Shown: positions 1 through 8,567, numbered from the stretch's first letter. The stretch: 64,000 nucleotides of DNA from DASPGQ01 sp035457705 (GCA_035457705.1 DATIBD010000060.1:1-64000); one strand, 5' to 3'. Numbers and translations are program-made. Notes: generated by a model not told the origin, from the sequence alone.

Positions 1-487
1 TTTCGCCCAGGCATGGTCTCCGTCGTGCAAACTTTCGGAGAAGCGGCTCGATTTCGTCCGCATGTCCATGCTCTTTGTTCTAGGGGCGGTTGGAATGCCG
101 CCGGGCAATGGGCGCCCGTGCCCTATCTCGATCATCGGAACGCTGAGAAGCTGTTCCGCCATCGCGTGCTTCGCTTGTTGAAGAGACAACAACTCATAAT
201 CGACGAGCGCATCGCGCTCTCGTTGTCGTGGGCAAGGAGCGGATTCAGCGCAGACGATTCCGTCCGTATACCCGCTGGCGAAGGCAAAACTCTCGAACAC
301 GTCGCACGCTATATGCTCCGCTCCCCCGTGAGCCTATCCCGATTGCAATGGAGTCCAGGCTCTGCTCACGTGCTCTACGCTTCCAAAACCTCTCATGACG
401 AGCCGGGGGAGCTCTTCCCGCGCCTCGAAAAAATCGACGCCCTCGAGTTCTTGGCACGAGTCATCACCCAGATCCCGGAGCCGAGGT
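1..487 (+). pseudogene. IS91-family transposase remnant (central part only)
   Basis: The frame is open from the window edge and reads PGMVSVVQTFG, then RFRPHVHALCSRGGW, AEKLFRHRVLRLL, RYMLRSPVSLSRLQW and VITQIPEPR. These are the order and spacing of the central part of IS91/IS801-type Y2 rolling-circle transposases; HVHAL contains the HxH metal site of this HUH family. The N-terminal part lies outside the window. The similarity stops after about position 487, where the frame runs into sequence that belongs to an unrelated hydrolase in another frame, so the C-terminal part is missing. Inactive remnant; the family assignment is from recognised motifs. Confidence 0.72.
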
Positions 488-817
488 CGTGGCGCGGTCA
501 TTGCTGCAATCGCCGGTGGCGCCGATCGGCGTCTCGCCGCCCTCGTCATGTCGTACGGTGGCCACGTCGATGCCCTCGAGCGGGAGCACCTCCCCGCTGC
601 ATGCCCAGCGAACTACGTCGGCCGCATCGGCCCCCGGCCTCTCCTGATGCTGAACGGCACTTCGGACGCGGACTTTATCCGCGACACGTCGGTCGACCCG
701 TTCTACCGGCTCGCCAAACCACCGAAGCAAATCCTCTGGTCCGAGGGCGGGCATGCGTTTCCGAGCGAGGAAAATCAGGCGACGATGCTGAGATGTCTGC
801 GGGAGAGCCTCAAGTGA
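485..817 (+). pseudogene. alpha/beta hydrolase 3'-end fragment
   Basis: In a different frame from the transposase remnant, about 110 codons read as the C-terminal half of an alpha/beta hydrolase: GAVIAAIAGGADRRLAALVMSYGGH, then PRPLLMLNGTSDADFI (acid-residue strand) and LWSEGGHAFPSEEN (catalytic His). The fragment starts at about the nucleophile elbow, so the N-terminal half is absent. The segment resembles the C-terminal hydrolase domain of the kinase encoded on the opposite strand nearby (LMLNGRHDFELS, EDSGHFPNPSD), so it may be a relative of that module. No start codon or ribosome site fits it. Confidence 0.6.
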
Positions 818-1049
818 TGTCCGGCCTCGATCGCGACTCGAGGTGGAGCTGAGCGCTTTTCGAGCGGCTCTCCATTGTAGGTCAGAGGCTCGACATCGTC
901 GGGCGGGTCATCGACTACCCACGTCCCGCAATCCGGAGCCCCGGTCCACCTGGGGCTCGACCTCGAGAGTCTTTGCCTGAGATTCGGCCAATTCGCCACG
1001 CCGTTCTCAGCCCCGCCGCCACGCTCCACCCCCGCAGCCTGGCCAGCCC

Positions 1050-3950
1050 TCACTTCGTCTGTACCAGTCCCAAATACCGATCCAGCCAATCCAGACTCTC
1101 CTTCATCATCTCCGGCATGTCGCTCGGGTTCGGAAAGTGCCCGGAGTCTTCGAACGCGACATGGCGCTTGTCCTTTGGCGGCGCGCCCAGCAGGCGAAAC
1201 ATCGGTTCCTGGGAGGCTTCCCGGGAGAGTTCGAAATCGTGCCGGCCATTCAGCATCAGGACCGGCGTCTTCGCGCGGGGAGCAAAGTTTATCGGGTCTG
1301 CCTCGGGCGGCAGACTCTGCGAGGGAAACCCTCCGGACAGCAAGATGCTCGCCTTGAAACGCGGCTCCAGCGCCATGAGAATCGGACCGCGAACCGCGCC
1401 AGCGCTGAGCCCGTAGTACGCCAGCCTGTCCCGATCGATATCCTGCCGGGTTTCCATGTAGTCGATGCTGCGGCCCACATCTCTGGACTGTTGAATCTGC
1501 CGGTCTCGCACCGCGCCAGGCCCCGACGATGGCAACCCTCCTCCGCGTTCGTACGTGCCCTGGTAGATCGGATACAGAACGGCATGGCCGCTGCGGAGGA
1601 TGAAATCCAGGAACTGCGTCGACAGGTTCTCGCTGGAGCGGGAACGAAAGGCGTACCCGCCGGGGTAGAACACCACAGTTTGATACGGCGGGACGGCGTT
1701 CCTGGGCAGGAACAGGTAGGCCGTCACGCGCTCCTTGCCGTAGCCCGCATCGAAGGTGATCTTCTCTGTCCGCCAATGCTCGGGGGTGTCGTCCACCGAT
1801 TCGATCACGGCGTTGAGTGGCGTGTGGTCGTAGGAATAGATGTTCTGGTAGAGCCGGAACGTCTCATCGCTGGCGGGCTTCTCCCTGCTGTAGTCGCGAC
1901 GCAACGCGCCGACCGCAACAGTGAGCGGATCGGAAAGGGGACGGGGATACTTGGCGCAGCGGAACCCGTAAGTGGCCAGCCGTCGGAGGGGCGTTTGCGC
2001 ATCCGGTTCGGTGAACATGTAGCTCGGCTCGCCCCAGGCCCCTCCCAGGACGTAGCGGCGATCGTCAGCCTGGTTCCAGCACCATTCCTTCACGTTGCCG
2101 GCCATGTCGTAAGCGCCCCAAGGGCTAAGGCCCCGGTAGCTGCCAACCGGGGCGGGCTCGGTCCCGAAGTTGCTGAGGCGATAGATGTCGGAGAAGATGC
2201 CCACGTCGGCGGACTTGCGCCAGTGATAGACGGTGGGCAAACTCTTACCTCGGAACGTGGCGTAGGCGTCGGCCTCGTACCAACTGACACCGCCCACCGG
2301 GAATTCGGCTCGCCCGTCGCTGTAGCTGCCCAGCGCCCACGTGGAGGGTCCCGGTCGGCCGGTGGTGTCGCGAAACTCCTCCATGGCTCGCTCCCAGGAG
2401 AGCTCCCGGCCGCCTTCGACGAAGGGATGCTTCCAGTACTCGCGCTTGCGGTACCCGCCATCATCGACGAATTCCTTGAACTCTTTGTTGGTGACCTCGT
2501 GCTTGTCGAGCCAGTAGTCCTCGAGCTCGACGGCGGGAGCGGGGCCATACTCGTACGGTCCACCCGGCACTCGAACCATGCCCGGCGGGGTGGAGCCGAG
2601 CGGCGCGAGCTGGAACTGCGCCACCGAAGTGGTCCAAACTGAGAACGCCACTTCCACCGCGTCGAAACCCTCTTTCGAGATGCGCCAACGGAGATAGGCT
2701 TTCGGAACCTCTGTTCCCTCGATAGGAGAAGATCCCACGGACTCCCAGGGGGAGTCCTCGGTTGCCGAGTAATCTCTCCACTCAACGACGGCCCCGGGAG
2801 GAGTCGTTCGGATGGTGATGGGCGCGGCCACGTCGCGCCAGAGCTGCTGAAGCCCACGATCCTCGGGGAGAACGCGGTGAGCCTCGCGGGCGAGGCGAAA
2901 GCCCTCCACGCTGGGTCCGGCTTGCCCCAGCTGGGCAATCTCGGGAAGCGCCACGTTGCGGGCCCAGCGGGCGCGGTGACTCCGAATGCCGAACCACGCC
3001 GCTGCGGCAATCGCGAGGGCGAGGACCAACGACACCGGCACGGCGACGCGCGGCTGAAACAGGGCTCGTCGAAAGCCCGTGGAGCGACCCAGAAGCTCCG
3101 CCTGAGATCCCTCCAGATCCTCGCGCAAGTCGGCCGCAGAGGCATATCGCGCATCCCGGTTCTTCTCGAGACAGCGGTTCACGATTGCCTCGAGACGGCG
3201 GGGAACTTCGTGGCGCACCTTGCGGACCCGCACCGGCGTCTCCCGCAGGATGGCCGACATCGTCGAGAGGGCGGAGTCGCCCGAAAACGCTCGCTGCCCG
3301 GTGAGCAACTCATAGAGCACGACGCCGAAGCTAAAGATGTCGGAGCGCGTATCCAGTGGCCTGCCTTCCACCTGCTCGGGCGACATGTACGAGACCGTCC
3401 CGACCACCACGCCCTTTCGCGTAAGGCCGAGATCGTCCGATTGCTCGGCGGCGGTCGCCGCTTCGCTGTCGACGTCGCGCGGGGCGACCAGGTGCTTCGC
3501 CAGGCCGAAGTCGAAGACTTTCACGTGTCCATCCGGCGTGACCATGACGTTTGCCGGCTTCAGATCGCGGTGGATGATGCCCTTCTGGTGCGAGGCGCGC
3601 AGCGCATCGACAATCTGGATGGCGTATTCGAGCGCCTTCGCGACGGGACAAGGCGACGCGAGCCGCGTGCCATCGATGTACTCCATCACCAGGAAATCGA
3701 CGTCACCTTCGCGGCCGATGTCGTGCAGGGCGCAGATGTTCGGGTGATCCAGACCCGCGATGGTCTTGGCCTCGCGCGCAAACCGCGCCCGGCGTTCTGG
3801 GTCGGCGGTGAGGTGCCCGGGCAGCACCTTGATGGCAACGCTGCGATCGAGGCGCGTGTCCTTTGCCTTGTAGACCTCACCCATTCCGCCCGCCCCGATG
3901 GCAGCCTCGATCTCATATGGCCCGAGCCGAGTGCCGGGCGACAGGGTCAT
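1050..3950 (-). CDS. Ser/Thr protein kinase fused to FGE-like and alpha/beta hydrolase domains
   Basis: A 966-residue membrane protein with four parts. Residues 12-280 form a protein kinase with glycine loop GAGGMGEV, Lys41 in VAIK, HRDLKPAN (127-134), DFG (147-149) and SPE (190-192), so it looks catalytically complete. A single transmembrane helix follows at 303-322. Residues about 375-450 resemble a PEGA-like beta domain. Residues 455-668 match the formylglycine-generating-enzyme/sulfatase-modifying-factor fold (GGVSWYEADAY, AYDMAGNVKEW, GFRCAK). Residues 680-962 form an alpha/beta hydrolase with GLSAG (847-851), Asp905 and His938. The FGE module has the Cys of GFRCA but Ala659 five residues before it, so it lacks the usual Cys pair and may be a binding or structural domain. 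The kinase would be cytoplasmic and the rest periplasmic. The target is unknown. Confidence 0.88.
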   Translation of the reverse strand: MTLSPGTRLGPYEIEAAIGAGGMGEVYKAKDTRLDRSVAIKVLPGHLTADPERRARFAREAKTIAGLDHPNICALHDIGREGDVDFLVMEYIDGTRLASPCPVAKALEYAIQIVDALRASHQKGIIHRDLKPANVMVTPDGHVKVFDFGLAKHLVAPRDVDSEAATAAEQSDDLGLTRKGVVVGTVSYMSPEQVEGRPLDTRSDIFSFGVVLYELLTGQRAFSGDSALSTMSAILRETPVRVRKVRHEVPRRLEAIVNRCLEKNRDARYASAADLREDLEGSQAELLGRSTGFRRALFQPRVAVPVSLVLALAIAAAAWFGIRSHRARWARNVALPEIAQLGQAGPSVEGFRLAREAHRVLPEDRGLQQLWRDVAAPITIRTTPPGAVVEWRDYSATEDSPWESVGSSPIEGTEVPKAYLRWRISKEGFDAVEVAFSVWTTSVAQFQLAPLGSTPPGMVRVPGGPYEYGPAPAVELEDYWLDKHEVTNKEFKEFVDDGGYRKREYWKHPFVEGGRELSWERAMEEFRDTTGRPGPSTWALGSYSDGRAEFPVGGVSWYEADAYATFRGKSLPTVYHWRKSADVGIFSDIYRLSNFGTEPAPVGSYRGLSPWGAYDMAGNVKEWCWNQADDRRYVLGGAWGEPSYMFTEPDAQTPLRRLATYGFRCAKYPRPLSDPLTVAVGALRRDYSREKPASDETFRLYQNIYSYDHTPLNAVIESVDDTPEHWRTEKITFDAGYGKERVTAYLFLPRNAVPPYQTVVFYPGGYAFRSRSSENLSTQFLDFILRSGHAVLYPIYQGTYERGGGLPSSGPGAVRDRQIQQSRDVGRSIDYMETRQDIDRDRLAYYGLSAGAVRGPILMALEPRFKASILLSGGFPSQSLPPEADPINFAPRAKTPVLMLNGRHDFELSREASQEPMFRLLGAPPKDKRHVAFEDSGHFPNPSDMPEMMKESLDWLDRYLGLVQTK

Positions 3951-4452
3951 GACACCAGCTCGGGATGCGACAGCGTCGAGCGGTCACCGCAGTGGTGCGT
4001 GTGCAGACGCAGGGCGACGACCGTCCGAGCGATCATGACACGCGGGAGGCCTTCACACCGGACGCGAACCGATACGGATGGGAGATTGTATCCCGCGGAC
4101 AAGGGGCTCACGAGCATGAATTTTACCGGTTCAGTGGTTGGAAAGGGAATCGCACCAGGGGTGTGAATACGGGTCGGAGGGCGTCGACGGGCCAAAATGG
4201 CGGGCCGCGTTGTGTATGGCGATCGAGCGGCTACAAAGGAGAGCATGAGCGCGCTCGTTCACGTCTCCGGCATCGCGTCATCTCTCGCTTGGCTGCATTC
4301 CGCGCCCAGCGCAAGCACGGGAGCGCCAAGCGCTCGCTCGCGCCCGGAGAGCTCGCATCGTGAGGAGTGTCGCGGCGGCGCTCAATCCGATCGGGTTCCT
4401 CGCGCACGACCATCGGACTGCTTTCGCAACCAGTCGACCCGTTTGGCAAATA
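3951..4452. other. intergenic stretch, no gene recognised
   Basis: About 500 bases lie between the divergent kinase start and the toxin-antitoxin promoter. Short frames exist on both strands but none carries a recognisable motif or a convincing ribosome site. I see no strong hairpin or repeat here. Confidence 0.5.
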
Positions 4453-4481
4453 TTGACAATAAACGGGCATGCCGATAAACT
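4453..4481 (+). promoter_or_regulatory. sigma-70-type promoter of the parDE-like pair
   Basis: TTGACA at 4453-4458 and TAAACT at 4476-4481 are separated by exactly 17 bases. The expected start site is near 4488, leaving a leader of about 22 bases with a GGAAAGG ribosome site ahead of the ATG at 4510. This is one of the best housekeeping promoters visible in the window. Confidence 0.7.
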
Positions 4482-4509
4482 GGCCTCAACGACGGAAAGG
4501 ACCGGACCG

Positions 4510-4758
4510 ATGGCGAGCACCCTGAATCTATCTCTCACCGACGAGCTGCGGGCGTTCATCGACGCCAATTGCGGGGACGGCACGATGTACGCGACGCCCA
4601 GCGAGTTCGTGCGCGATTTGCTGCGGCAGCGCAAAGCGCAGCAGGAGGCTGAAGCGGCTCGCGACGGGATCCTTGCCGGCTATCGCGATGCCATCGAAGG
4701 TCGCGTCGTCGAGTTCCGCGGCGACTTGTTCAGCCTGCTGAAGAAGGCTGCCAGGTGA
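4510..4758 (+). CDS. ParD-like ribbon-helix-helix antitoxin
   Basis: An 82-residue protein that starts with LNLSLTDELRAFID, the beta strand and first helix of a ribbon-helix-helix DNA-binding fold, followed by TPSEFVRDLLRQRKAQQEAE, the second helix of ParD-type antitoxins. The basic and acidic C-terminal part would wrap the toxin. The ATG at 4510 is preferred because it follows the GGAAAGG site and gives normal ParD length; the frame extends upstream but without motif. It overlaps the toxin gene by four bases, so the two are translationally coupled, and antitoxins of this family normally repress their own promoter. Confidence 0.85.
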   Translation: MASTLNLSLTDELRAFIDANCGDGTMYATPSEFVRDLLRQRKAQQEAEAARDGILAGYRDAIEGRVVEFRGDLFSLLKKAAR

Positions 4759-5138
4759 AGAGGAGGAAGCAGCGCTCGGCGCTGCTTCTCACGAAGCGGG
4801 CGCTGTCGGACCTAGCCGAGATTGAGGCCCACTCGATCGTGCAGTGGGGGAGGCGGGTCGCGTCCAAATACCTGAAGGCGATCGAGTCGGGCATCGGGCT
4901 CATTGGGGAGAACCCGGAGATCCTCCGATCCATGGACGGTCTGCCGTCAGAACTCCAATTCCACCGGGTGAACAAGCACTGGCTCGTTTGCGATGTGGCG
5001 CTGCGCTCGATCGTCGTGCTTACGGTGATTCACGCGAGCATGGAGGTTTCCGCCCGACTCGCGGAGCTCGTGCCTCAACTCTGCGCCGAAGTCGCGCTAC
5101 TCCATGGCCAGCTGGAGTCCAGTCGCAAAAGGGGCTAG
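4755..5138 (+). CDS. ParE/RelE-family toxin
   Basis: A 127-residue protein starting with GTG inside the overlap with the antitoxin stop. The first 95 residues fit the ParE/RelE fold: LLLTKRALSDLAEIEAHSIVQWGRRVASKYLKAIESGIGLIGENPEILR and then FHRVNKHWLVCDVALRSIVVLTVIHASMEV. Members act on DNA gyrase (ParE) or on ribosome-bound mRNA (RelE); the pairing with a ParD-like antitoxin favours the ParE branch. The last 25-30 residues (LVPQLCAEVALLHGQL and on) extend past the usual end and may be read-through into flanking DNA after loss of the original stop. Confidence 0.82.
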   Translation: MKRRKQRSALLLTKRALSDLAEIEAHSIVQWGRRVASKYLKAIESGIGLIGENPEILRSMDGLPSELQFHRVNKHWLVCDVALRSIVVLTVIHASMEVSARLAELVPQLCAEVALLHGQLESSRKRG

Positions 5139-5683
5139 CCTCGCGACCGATCGGGTGCCGGGCTTCGCCGTCGACCTCGGCCTCTTTGTCTACGACCGTC
5201 TCACCGACCGGCCCGAACGACACGGTCACCCGAGCGCGGAAGAGGTGGCCCGCATCGCGCTCTCGCTCGACCTGAGCCGGCTCGACCGGGCGCTCGCTTA
5301 CCAGGACGCGATCGCCGCCGACGCCCGTGCCTCCCTTGTCCAACTCGGAGGTGATGTTGTAGTGAGCGAGGGTCTTGCCGATCATGAGCGAACGGGTCGA
5401 AGCCTACTCTATCAGGAGGGAGAAATCATCGGTCTCGTCATCGACCTTCCTCCCCGTCGCGCCGTGAGCCGAATCCGTGTCGAACCGGCCGCAGCGTCCG
5501 CTTGAAAGCCGTTGACAGCCTCGCGCGGGTTGCCGCGTCGCAAATGGTTTCAAAGAACATCTTGACGTGCTTATTCGATTGTCCTTGCGCGGCGAAATTG
5601 GCGTACAGCTTCGCGACCGACTCGGCGGCAATTACGTGGGGAGAAACATGATGGTTCTAGCGGATTTCGGGATTCTCGTAAAG
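5139..5683. other. gene debris beside the tRNA genes
   Basis: No intact gene is visible. The segment contains a kinase N-terminus on the minus strand (separate entry), a plus-strand stretch at about 5150-5350 with coding-like residues but no start or family match, and a minus-strand stretch at 5510-5640 reading AAESVAKLYANFAAQGQS and FFETICDAATRARLS, bounded upstream by a stop and without a start codon. I read this as remains of several unrelated genes next to the 3' end of tRNA-Lys. Confidence 0.5.
5320..5385 (-). pseudogene. orphan N-terminus of a Ser/Thr kinase gene
   Basis: Reading the minus strand from an ATG at 5385 gives MIGKTLAHYNITSELDKGGTG, very close to the standard start of Acidobacterial-type protein kinases (MIGxTLxHYxIxxxLGxGGMG). 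After this the frame loses all kinase character, so only the first 20 or so codons remain. Confidence 0.6.
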
Positions 5684-5759
5684 TGGTGAGCCGCGAAGGA
5701 ATCGAACCTTCAACCTACGGATTAAGAGTCCGTTGCTCTGCCAATTGAGCTAGCGGCCC
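5684..5759 (-). tRNA. tRNA-Lys(CTT)
   Basis: The minus strand folds as a complete 76-base tRNA. The acceptor arm GGGCCGC pairs with GCGGCTC (one G-U), the D arm contains AGCTCAATTGGCAGAGC, the anticodon stem ACGGA/TCCGT encloses the loop CTCTTAA with anticodon CTT, and the T arm reads GGTTCGATTCC. The 3' CCA is encoded. It lies 21 bases downstream of the tRNA-Arg gene on the same strand. Confidence 0.96.
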
Positions 5760-5780
5760 ACTCGACGCTCGGATTTCGGC

Positions 5781-5857
5781 TGGTACGCCTGAGAGGATTC
5801 GAACCTCTGACCTTCTGCTCCGGAGGCAGACGCTCTATCCATCTGAGCTACAGGCGC
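5781..5857 (-). tRNA. tRNA-Arg(CCG)
   Basis: The minus strand gives a 77-base tRNA with acceptor GCGCCTG/CAGGCGT, D arm AGCTCAGATGGATAGAGC, anticodon stem TCTGC/GCAGA around the loop CTCCGGA (anticodon CCG) and T arm GGTTCGAATCC. CCA is encoded. It is probably co-transcribed with the tRNA-Lys gene. Confidence 0.96.
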
Positions 5858-5929
5858 ATGCCCGATCCGGGGAAACGCCATTCTCCGGAATTCAGAAGGA
5901 TAGCCGAGCGAGCGCCGGCTCGCAAGTCC

Positions 5930-7876
5930 TCAAGAGTGAACCTTCTCGAGCTCGGGCGCGGAATCTTCTCCGGCGGAAACCCTGGACTCCTGCTGGTCAC
6001 CGTCCAGGCTCTTCTGCACCATGCCGTCGTAGAGCCAGGTCGCGGCGTCTTCGAGGATGTCTTGCGCGAGGACGTACCCCAGCCGGTCCGTGTTCTTTTT
6101 CACCCCGCGGAATCGCTCCTCGATGCGAAGGCGCGAGCTCTGGCAGAAGTGCTCCACGAGGGCCAGCACTTCCTTCCTGTTGCGGCCCTGGGCGATGAGC
6201 GCCTCGGCTCTCGTCGCCGAGGCCGCCTGGGCGAAGAGCTCGGTGCCGATGTCCACGAATCGCGCGAGGAGCAACTGCTCGCGCTCGAGCTTGGGGCCGT
6301 GTTTCACCATGGCGTGAAAGATCGCCCGCGCGAGCTTCTTCGATGTCCGCTGGACGTAACCGATGTGCTTCTGGAGCTCGGGCTCGAGACCCTTCACGCG
6401 CGAGAAGGAGGGCATCCACTGCTTCGGATACCACACGGCATAGAACGCCGCCGCCTTCACCGCCGCACGAAGGCGCCGCGAAAGAGGAAGCTTTGGATTC
6501 ATGACCTCTCCGGCGACGCGAAGATGCGGGTCCATCGCCTCTCGCGCGATGAAAAGGTGCATGATCTCGGTCGAGCCCTCGAAGATGCGATTGATGCGGG
6601 CGTCCCGAAGCGCTCGCTCGACGATGAACGGGGTCTCTCCCCGGGCTTTCAGCGACTGCGCCGTTTCGTAGCCGCGTCCGCCGAGAATCTGCATGGCCTC
6701 ATCGGCCATCGTCCAGGCTTCCTCGGTGCAGAACAATTTCGCCATCGCCGCTTCGATACGGATGTCCGTCTTCTTGCGATCGACGAGCGCCGAGGTCAGG
6801 TAGGTCACCGACTCCATGGCGAACAAGGTCGATGCGATGCGGGCGATCTTGTTTGCGATGGCGGCGTGCTTTCCGATGGGAACGCCCCATTGCTCGCGCT
6901 CTCGTGCCCAGCGAGTGGCCATCTTGAGCGCGCGCTTGCCGAGACCGACGCAGTTGGCGGGGAGGGTGACGCGTCCCGTGTTGAGCGTGGTGAGGGCGAC
7001 TCGAAGGCCCTTGCCCTCCGCGGCGATGATGTTCTCTCGCGGAACCTTGACGTTCGTGAACTGGATCCTCGCGTTGTAGAGCGCTCTCAGTCCCATGAAT
7101 CGGCAGCGCTGAACGACTTCGACACCCGGGGAATCGGCTTCGACGACGAATGCCGTGATCTGCTCCCGCTCGCGCCCGTTCACGACCTTAGACGGCGTCT
7201 TGGCCATCACCACGAGAAGCCCCGCCAGAGTACCGTTGGTGCACCAGAGCTTCTCGCCGTTGAGGATGAAATGCTTTCCGTCCTCGGTCGGCACCGCGTG
7301 AGTCTCCATGCGCGCGGGATCGGAGCCGACTCCCCGTTCGGTGAGCGCGAACGCCGAGATCTCCCCCGAGGCCACTCTGGGGAGGAACCGGCGTTTCTGT
7401 TCCTCGTTCCCGAAGAGCAGGAGCGGCTGCGGCACGCCAATCGACTGATGAGCGGACAGGAGCGCCGAAAGATTGCCGCAATAGCTTCCGAGAAGAACCG
7501 CGGCGCGCGTATAGACCTGCTGGCTGAGACCGAGTCCTCCGAACTTCTCGGGAATCTTGATGCCGAAAGCTCCCATCGCGGCGAGCCCCTCGATCACATC
7601 GTTGGGGATCTCTCCTTCGAGGTCGATCTGATCCGGGTCGGTGCGCTCGCACAAGAAGTCCTCGAGCTTCGCAAGGAAAGCCCGGCCTCTCTCGTCACGG
7701 TCCTGGGGAAGCTCGGGGTAGGGGTGAACGAGCTCGAAAGGAAGCTCGCCCATGAAAAGGGCGCCGGCAAACGTCGGATACTCCCAGTAGCTTTCCCGAG
7801 ACGATTCGGTGAGCTCGAATGCGGCGCGCTTGGCCGCGGACATGCCGGATGTATCGAGGACGGGCTCGTCGCTCAT
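5930..7876 (-). CDS. acyl-CoA dehydrogenase with C-terminal extension (VLCAD/ACAD9-like)
   Basis: A 648-residue FAD enzyme for the first step of fatty acyl-CoA beta-oxidation. The core spans about residues 60-450: the N-terminal helical domain, FALTERGVGSDPARMETHA in the beta domain, LRVALTTLNTGRVTLPANCVGLGKRAL, and MQILGGRGY. Glu433 in RIFEGSTEIMHLF is at the catalytic base position of the VLCAD/ACAD9 type. Residues about 470-640 form a second helical region, typical of the membrane-associated long-chain members and longer than the 380-residue short-chain enzymes. The start overlaps the stop of the TetR gene by four bases, so the regulator probably controls it. Long plus-strand frames over this gene are antisense shadows. 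Confidence 0.93.
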   Translation of the reverse strand: MSDEPVLDTSGMSAAKRAAFELTESSRESYWEYPTFAGALFMGELPFELVHPYPELPQDRDERGRAFLAKLEDFLCERTDPDQIDLEGEIPNDVIEGLAAMGAFGIKIPEKFGGLGLSQQVYTRAAVLLGSYCGNLSALLSAHQSIGVPQPLLLFGNEEQKRRFLPRVASGEISAFALTERGVGSDPARMETHAVPTEDGKHFILNGEKLWCTNGTLAGLLVVMAKTPSKVVNGREREQITAFVVEADSPGVEVVQRCRFMGLRALYNARIQFTNVKVPRENIIAAEGKGLRVALTTLNTGRVTLPANCVGLGKRALKMATRWAREREQWGVPIGKHAAIANKIARIASTLFAMESVTYLTSALVDRKKTDIRIEAAMAKLFCTEEAWTMADEAMQILGGRGYETAQSLKARGETPFIVERALRDARINRIFEGSTEIMHLFIAREAMDPHLRVAGEVMNPKLPLSRRLRAAVKAAAFYAVWYPKQWMPSFSRVKGLEPELQKHIGYVQRTSKKLARAIFHAMVKHGPKLEREQLLLARFVDIGTELFAQAASATRAEALIAQGRNRKEVLALVEHFCQSSRLRIEERFRGVKKNTDRLGYVLAQDILEDAATWLYDGMVQKSLDGDQQESRVSAGEDSAPELEKVHS

Positions 7877-8517
7877 GGCTCTTTCTCCTTCGTTCGGTTC
7901 TTCGCGTGCTGGGCCAGCATTTCCACCACTTCAGCGCCGGCCACTCGCAAATCGACCGCCTTTTCGTCGAAGACCCATTGCAGCATCACGCCGTCGATGA
8001 CGGCTTGAACGAGAGAAGCGGTCGCGTCAATCGGAAGCGGGCGAAACTCTCCGCTGGCCATGCCCTCTTCCAATATGTGTGAGAGGTAGCGGCGAGAGGG
8101 CTCGTAGACTTCGGCGTTGAAGTGGTTGTGATTTTCTGTGCTCCCGCGTCGGCCCCACAGATCCACGAGCGCCACATAGTTGTCGCGGTTGGCTTCCATG
8201 AACTCGAAATTGGCCTCGATGTAGGCCGTCAGCTTTTCGAGCGCCTTTTCGCACTCGCTAACCCGCTGCTTGATGTACTCGGCGGGCTTGCGCAGGAGGC
8301 TTTGAAGGATCTCTTCGACGAGCTCCTCCTTCCCACCGAAGTGGTAGGAGATGACTCCCTTGCTGATGCCGGCCATTTTGGCAATCTCGGCGAGCGAAGC
8401 TTGCAAAAACCCCTGGCTGGCAATGATTTGGATGGCCGTCTCGACGATCTGCCGGCGTCGCGCCTCTTCGATGAAGCTGGGCCGTTTCTGGCCGACTGGC
8501 TGAGTGTTTGACCGCAC
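7873..8517 (-). CDS. TetR/AcrR-family regulator of the acyl-CoA dehydrogenase gene
   Basis: A protein of about 214 residues with an N-terminal TetR helix-turn-helix: RRQIVETAIQIIASQGFLQASLAEIAKMAGISKGVISYHFGGKEELVEEIL. The C-terminal domain (YIEANFEFMEANRDNYVALVDLWG) is the ligand-binding and dimerisation part. I chose the GTG at 8517 because a promoter (-35 at 8547-8552, -10 at 8524-8529) places the transcription start at about that base, implying a leaderless message; a TTG at 8523 is the alternative. A palindrome overlapping the start is the probable operator. The downstream acyl-CoA dehydrogenase suggests a fatty-acyl-CoA ligand, by analogy with FadR/PsrA-type TetR proteins; this is inference. 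Confidence 0.9.
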   Translation of the reverse strand: MRSNTQPVGQKRPSFIEEARRRQIVETAIQIIASQGFLQASLAEIAKMAGISKGVISYHFGGKEELVEEILQSLLRKPAEYIKQRVSECEKALEKLTAYIEANFEFMEANRDNYVALVDLWGRRGSTENHNHFNAEVYEPSRRYLSHILEEGMASGEFRPLPIDATASLVQAVIDGVMLQWVFDEKAVDLRVAGAEVVEMLAQHAKNRTKEKEP

Positions 8518-8524
8518 GGTCAAA
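8507..8524. promoter_or_regulatory. palindromic operator over the tetR start
   Basis: The sequence TTTGACCG-CA-CGGTCAAA has two perfect 8-base inverted arms around a 2-base centre. It lies just after the -10 element and covers the expected transcription start and start codon of the TetR gene, the usual place for an autorepressor site. Confidence 0.72.
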
Positions 8525-8552
8525 TTTTAACCTATCCGGTCATTCGAATCAA
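8524..8552 (-). promoter_or_regulatory. promoter of tetR and the acyl-CoA dehydrogenase
   Basis: On the minus strand TTGATT (8552-8547) and TAAAAT (8529-8524) are 17 bases apart. The -10 element touches the palindromic operator, so repressor and RNA polymerase would compete. Confidence 0.6.
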
Positions 8553-8567
8553 TCGGTATCCTTCTTA

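Noticed and set aside
1137..2642. 501-codon plus-strand frame
   Set aside because: Antisense to the triple-domain kinase gene, without a ribosome site or recognised domain.
4197..4478. small frame upstream of the parDE-like pair
   Set aside because: No motif, and the promoter and ribosome site clearly serve the gene at 4510.
5858..8008. 716-codon plus-strand frame
   Set aside because: It lies antisense to the well-supported acyl-CoA dehydrogenase and TetR genes; its residue composition (Arg, His, Asp, Gly rich) is that of a shadow frame in high-GC DNA.
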